In this document: in pieces, positions 60,677 to 64,000 of the stretch
Layout: each line of letters opens with the position of its first letter
How positions within the stretch are numbered: position 1 is the stretch's first letter
DNA from: Neobacillus cucumis
Lineage (GTDB): Bacteria; Bacillota; Bacilli; Bacillales_B; DSM-18226
Direction of reading: 5' to 3'
Length of the DNA: 64,000 nt
NCBI RefSeq assembly: GCF_016107705.1
Contig: NZ_JAEHGC010000011.1
Span: forward strand, 118,019 to 182,018
Translations under genes and position numbers: made by a program
Notes under the pieces: generated by a model
The model's database searches: none
What the model was told of the DNA's origin: nothing
The model's input: only the letters and a program-made list of their open reading frames with translations

Positions 60677-62720
60677 ATAGTCCTACACGTTTAATCTTTT
60701 GGTCCCAATTCTTCTTGAATGCCTGCTGACCGTTTTCTTTAACATCCATTTCCCCTACGATGATAAAGTTTTCCGCATCCGAAGTTTGCGTAACGGTAAT
60801 GTCAGCATCAATCCACCAACCCTCGCGACCTATTTTCATTTTTTGATAAATGGTATATTTCGCGGAAAGAGGATCAGCATTGCTTAATGTCAATTCTCGA
60901 CTCAAATTGTGTTCAACAGTCACATCAATTTCATCAAAGCGATAAACCCCTTCGCCAAATACCCCGCCGACACCATCTGTTATGCATGTCCAAGTATCCG
61001 TTACGATATCATAAGAAATCGAACGATCGACTTTGCCTTCTGAAAGTAGGGTGATCGGAGTTAATGGCGCACTTTGAGGATTCATTTTCGGTCCTGCTGT
61101 CCGGCTGCCTTTAAAGATTGGTAATGAAAACTTAGCCGTTTCCAAATTCAATGTAAGTGCTGCATCTTCTGGCATGGTCCAAAACATTGGCCAAAAAGTG
61201 GTGGCAATCGATAAACGCACCCGGTGCCCGACTTTAAATTGATGTCCGCAGCAATCGAGATTTACATATGCATGTACCTTCTCACCAGCGTTCAGCAAGT
61301 CTACCCGATCATGTCCATTTAAATGAGTTAAATTCATAACACCATAGGAAACCCGGGTAACGGCTCCGTCTGGCGCCACATCTGATAGCTGCGCAAAGAG
61401 CATTGCTTTGGGTTTGTCACTCGATAATTGCACTTCAAATCTTGGATAGCCTACAATTTCCAATGGGTTTTCTAAACGATCACTTTCAAATACCATCGCC
61501 ATTCCATCATCTAATCGCTGGTCTGACGGACTTTCCCCAAGTACTCCGGCACCCATCCATTCACCTGATAAAAGACCATGATTTAAAGGTGTTTTTAATA
61601 ACACTTGCTCTTCCTTATCATTTCTTTCTTCCAGTAATTTACCATGGGTCAATTGATATATTTTCGTGAGAACATCATTTGATGGCCATGAATCAAGTCC
61701 GACCCATTCTCCTTTACTAACCGGTTTAATAGAAGAAGGGGGCATGCTTTCCTCAAGCCATACATCAATCATTGGTCCATTGATGCAATCGGTTTCGATT
61801 CCTTTTAGCCAATGATCCCACCATTTAACAGCTTCTTGCAAAAAGTCCATCGCCGGACCTGGAACGCCATCCTGTGGATAAACATGTGCCCAAGGACCGA
61901 TAATCCCTTTTTTAGGAATCGAAAGCCCTTTCATTAAACTGAATACGGTATTGGTATAAGAGTCTTCCCAGCCATCGATGGCAAAAACGGGTACTTCAAT
62001 GTCATCGTAGTTTTCACAAACTGAACCATGCTTCCAATATTCATCTCTCGTTTGGTGCTCCATCCACTGCGCCATCCATAACGGCATATTTTCTAGTCGT
62101 TCCAGCCATTTTTCACGCCAGCTATCGCCAACAATATGAGGATCGAGTGGACGCGCTTGATAGGCCAGCATAATGTTTCCCCACCAGAAATTATCGTTTA
62201 ACAGACAGCCGCCTTTATAGTGAATATCATTGTTGTACCGGTCATCGGTAAATCCAAGGGTAATAACGGCTTTTAAATTTTTGGGTCTTCTGGCTGCAAC
62301 TTGGAGGGAATTAAAGCCTCCCCAAGATTTACCCATCATCCCGATGTTTCCATCACACCAAGGTTGATTTGAAATCCATTCAATCACTTCTAGGGCATCA
62401 TCTTGTTCTTGTTTTAAGTACTCATCCCGTAAGAGACCATCGGATTCCCCTGAACCTCTCATATCCACTCTGACTGCTGCATAACCATGTCCTGCAAAAT
62501 AGCCATGCATCGGTTCATCTCTTGTCCTTGTACCGTCTGTTTTCCGGTAAGGAATATACTCTAAAATCGCCGGTACTTTTTCTCCTTCCGGAACTTCAGG
62601 CAACCAGATCCGACTGGAAAGTCTCGTTCCGTCTTTTAATTCAATCCAAGTGTTTTCAATCGTTTGATACGCATAAGGAAAATTGGTGATAATCTCTCTT
62701 TCTTTGCTTTCTGTTGACAT
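60675..62720 (-). CDS. S15/CocE-NonD family hydrolase (X-Pro dipeptidyl-peptidase-like)
   Basis: A 681-residue alpha/beta hydrolase. Nucleophile loop GMMGKSWGGFNSLQ (about 150), VRVDMRGSGESDG upstream, FAIDGWEDSYTN and GPWAHVYPQDG supply the later acid and histidine region; the C-terminal jelly-roll domain (about 400-570) includes PRFEVQLSSDKPKAMLFAQLSD and GHQFKVGHRVRLSIATTFWP. Members cleave acyl esters or Xaa-Pro peptides. ATG 62720 follows GAAAGGGA. No signal peptide, so cytoplasmic. Confidence 0.87.
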   Translation of the reverse strand: MSTESKEREIITNFPYAYQTIENTWIELKDGTRLSSRIWLPEVPEGEKVPAILEYIPYRKTDGTRTRDEPMHGYFAGHGYAAVRVDMRGSGESDGLLRDEYLKQEQDDALEVIEWISNQPWCDGNIGMMGKSWGGFNSLQVAARRPKNLKAVITLGFTDDRYNNDIHYKGGCLLNDNFWWGNIMLAYQARPLDPHIVGDSWREKWLERLENMPLWMAQWMEHQTRDEYWKHGSVCENYDDIEVPVFAIDGWEDSYTNTVFSLMKGLSIPKKGIIGPWAHVYPQDGVPGPAMDFLQEAVKWWDHWLKGIETDCINGPMIDVWLEESMPPSSIKPVSKGEWVGLDSWPSNDVLTKIYQLTHGKLLEERNDKEEQVLLKTPLNHGLLSGEWMGAGVLGESPSDQRLDDGMAMVFESDRLENPLEIVGYPRFEVQLSSDKPKAMLFAQLSDVAPDGAVTRVSYGVMNLTHLNGHDRVDLLNAGEKVHAYVNLDCCGHQFKVGHRVRLSIATTFWPMFWTMPEDAALTLNLETAKFSLPIFKGSRTAGPKMNPQSAPLTPITLLSEGKVDRSISYDIVTDTWTCITDGVGGVFGEGVYRFDEIDVTVEHNLSRELTLSNADPLSAKYTIYQKMKIGREGWWIDADITVTQTSDAENFIIVGEMDVKENGQQAFKKNWDQKIKRVGL

Positions 62721-62777
62721 GTTACCATCCCTTTCTTCCTCTTTCGCCGCAAAGAGGTTTAACATAACAAGTATTAC

Positions 62778-62845
62778 TTTAGAGCGCTTTCTAAAGATAT
62801 AATTGAAGTTAAAAAATAATCAAAACTATTTTATAATCATGATTA
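62778..62845. promoter_or_regulatory. Operator-like palindromes upstream of the peptidase gene
   Basis: CTTTAGAGCGCTTTCTAAAG (62778-62797) has perfect 7-bp arms, and TAATCATGATTA (62834-62845) is a 12-bp palindrome, with a related ACTATGATTAGT at 62853-62864. Minus-strand TATACT and TATAAA boxes lie among them. Likely sites for the TetR regulator or CcpA. Confidence 0.45.
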
Positions 62846-62980
62846 CTAAATTACTATGATTAGTATAGCACCTGATAATATGATGCACAACTTAAAATTT
62901 TTAGAAAAATTAAATTTTATTTTAATTCAGGGGTCCCGCTGCTCGGGTATAAGTTAAAGCGTGAATAGGAGGTTTGAAAA

Positions 62981-63019
62981 AAGGAAAAAACACCTTGTGC
63001 TTATGGCGGAAGGTGTTTT
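62981..63019 (-). terminator. Terminator for the GIY-YIG gene
   Basis: AAAACACCTT (62987-62996) and AAGGTGTTTT (63010-63019) form the stem; on the minus strand a T run follows. Confidence 0.8.
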
Positions 63020-63033
63020 GATGTAGAAGGGAT

Positions 63034-63408
63034 TTATTTATAAAAGACTTTGTCAATATTGTATTTGGCGTGCTGCTTGTTGATGATGTAGGTTTCGTAA
63101 ATCTCTCTTTCTGTCGGGTCTTCGACGATGGATACGGCAATTTTGTAAACTTCATCGCGGTGCGCTTTAATGGGGGAAACAGTGTCCTCAAAGTGTTTCT
63201 TTACCCTTGGACGCAGCTTACGGGCTTTGCCGACAAATAACAGTTCATCCTCTGCATTAAACAATAGGATGATCCCACCTTTATCACGTGGAATTCGATG
63301 ATAATCAGTAAAACCATATTGGCTGCTAATTACCGCTTCTACTTTTTCACCTAGCTGTTTTTGTTTTGTTAATACAACATCAGGATTTGGTATTTCAATT
63401 TTTATCAT
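63034..63408 (-). CDS. GIY-YIG-like nuclease family protein
   Basis: A 124-residue protein. GGIILLFNAEDELLFVGKARKLRPRVKKHF (about 45-75) is a degenerate GIY-YIG core, with the usual GIY replaced by ILL and YIG by FVG; R of the LRPRV helix and E in EREIYETYIIN are retained. Such small proteins resemble the UvrC N-terminus. ATG 63408 follows AGGAAG by 8 nt. It stands alone upstream of the rRNA operon. Confidence 0.75.
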   Translation of the reverse strand: MIKIEIPNPDVVLTKQKQLGEKVEAVISSQYGFTDYHRIPRDKGGIILLFNAEDELLFVGKARKLRPRVKKHFEDTVSPIKAHRDEVYKIAVSIVEDPTEREIYETYIINKQHAKYNIDKVFYK

Positions 63409-63813
63409 AAACTTCACTTCCTATTCTGAGGTAAAACGTAATTTTAGCTCTCTTAAAATACATTAGTTAATTGTTATTTTCAAGTTTTTGGATCTCCCTG
63501 CACTTAAGGTGCGAGAGTATAATGTCCATTTAATTCTATGCACCTTTCGACAATTTTTTTACTAGAATTTAAAAAATCTTTTTATGAGTTCTAATCATTT
63601 TTCGGAATCATGAGGTGCGGTAACTTGATTTAATATGTATATTATCCATACCTTGATTTGAAATTCATCCTAGTCTATCTAAAAGAAGAAGAGGGTCTTG
63701 AGTAATTTTAAAAAACTTTCTATTGCAAGTTAACACCCACGGTGTTATATTAATAAAGTCGCTCCCAGAAAGAGTGAATAAGTAAACAAGATTAGTGAAA
63801 AATTCCTCTTGTT

Positions 63814-63842
63814 TTGATAGGCATAACGTGATATGATATAAA
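63814..63842 (+). promoter_or_regulatory. Promoter of an rRNA operon
   Basis: TTGATA (63814-63819), 17-bp spacer, TATAAA (63837-63842), upstream of a leader that matches Bacillus rrn leaders. From 63409 to here no gene is supported; 63601-63690 resembles the repeat-flanking sequence near 30511-30570. Confidence 0.55.
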
Positions 63843-63935
63843 AGTTGCTTTTGAAAAGAGTAAGGAAATCAATCGGAATTGGAAATAATTGATGATTGAT
63901 AGAATTTAAGAAATTTGATAAATTAATATTTCTGT

Positions 63936-64000
63936 CACTTTTTAAAAGTGCTATTGTTCTTTGAAAACTAAACAAACAAAAACGTCAACAAACAATAATT
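63936..64000 (+). other. 16S rRNA operon leader with boxA
   Basis: CACTTTTTAAAAGTG (63936-63950) forms a small hairpin, then GTTCTTTGAAAACTA (63956-63970) is the boxA-like antitermination sequence of Bacillus rrn leaders, followed by AACAAACAAAAACGTCAAC. The 16S gene should begin shortly beyond the window's right edge. Confidence 0.8.

Noticed and set aside
62922..63191. 89-codon minus-strand frame overlapping the GIY-YIG gene
   Set aside because: Different frame from the GIY-YIG protein, spans its terminator, and has biased composition.
63745..63975. 76-codon minus-strand frame at the right edge
   Set aside because: It overlaps the rRNA promoter and boxA leader and has no coding features.
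1..64000. CRISPR arrays, tRNA genes, T-box or SAM riboswitches and intact insertion sequences
   Set aside because: Reading both strands I found no regularly spaced repeats, no tRNA-like cloverleaf, no T-box core and no complete transposase; a covariance-model scan would be needed to exclude them fully.

Overview
The window reads as a chromosomal segment of a low-GC, endospore-forming Bacillaceae bacterium (Bacillus/Neobacillus-like). The evidence is strong AGGAGG-type ribosome binding sites with frequent GTG/TTG starts, a small YjcZ-type Gly/Tyr-rich sporulation protein, a Bacillus-type pyruvate carboxylase, CcpA-like cre sites, several families of Bacillaceae intergenic repeats, and a right edge that runs into a 16S rRNA operon leader. 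No phage, CRISPR array, intact insertion sequence or tRNA was seen.

Region 1 (1-20.2 kb) is a sulfur amino acid catabolism island built around sigma-54 promoters. Five -24/-12 promoters precede (a) a trans-sulfuration lyase, a D-cysteine desulfhydrase/ACC-deaminase homologue, a PatB-type C-S lyase and an NhaC antiporter; (b) thioredoxin reductase and a thioredoxin; (c) a cystine-type ABC transporter; (d) sulfide:quinone oxidoreductase, DUF1641, a persulfide dioxygenase-rhodanese and a split TauE/SafE exporter, followed by RidA; (e) a broken PatB remnant, a cysteine dioxygenase-like cupin, an aminotransferase and pyruvate carboxylase. Inferred flow: import cyst(e)ine, eliminate sulfide, oxidise sulfide to persulfide and sulfite, export sulfite; in parallel oxidise cysteine to cysteinesulfinate, transaminate it to pyruvate plus sulfite, and feed pyruvate to oxaloacetate. 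Three of the promoters are paralogous over about 150 bp, including a likely activator site.

Region 2 (20.2-34.3 kb) is mixed: a small coiled-coil ORF, a patatin, a very large PAS-GGDEF-EAL-PAS-PAS-histidine kinase fusion, a LacI-controlled DHDPS-like aldolase/MFS locus with operator-like palindromes, a YdjM-like membrane protein, a nucleotide/TIR-like Rossmann protein, an N-methyl amino acid oxidase, and a graveyard of galU, glycosyltransferase and gtrA remnants among repeats.

Region 3 (34.3-45 kb) is the most unusual part. Two AraC/YesN-type regulators bracket a ferritin-like di-iron protein, two divergent aromatic-amino-acid-lyase-fold proteins that both lack the Ala-Ser-Gly triad needed for the MIO cofactor, an HbpS/GlcG protein, an aquaporin and an MFS transporter. 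This looks like an uncharacterised catabolic or biosynthetic unit.

Region 4 (45-57.8 kb): a sigma-54 activator with a winged-helix C-terminus, divergent from a sigma-54-driven YfcC transporter and isoaspartyl dipeptidase; then a small sporulation protein, truncated remnants, and a ROK-regulated sugar ABC importer (no ATPase encoded) with a GH2 glycosidase under an apparent cre site.

Region 5 (57.8-64 kb): a kinase remnant, then minus-strand TetR, MFS, S15/CocE-type peptidase and GIY-YIG genes, and finally the promoter and boxA leader of an rRNA operon whose 16S gene should start just beyond the window.
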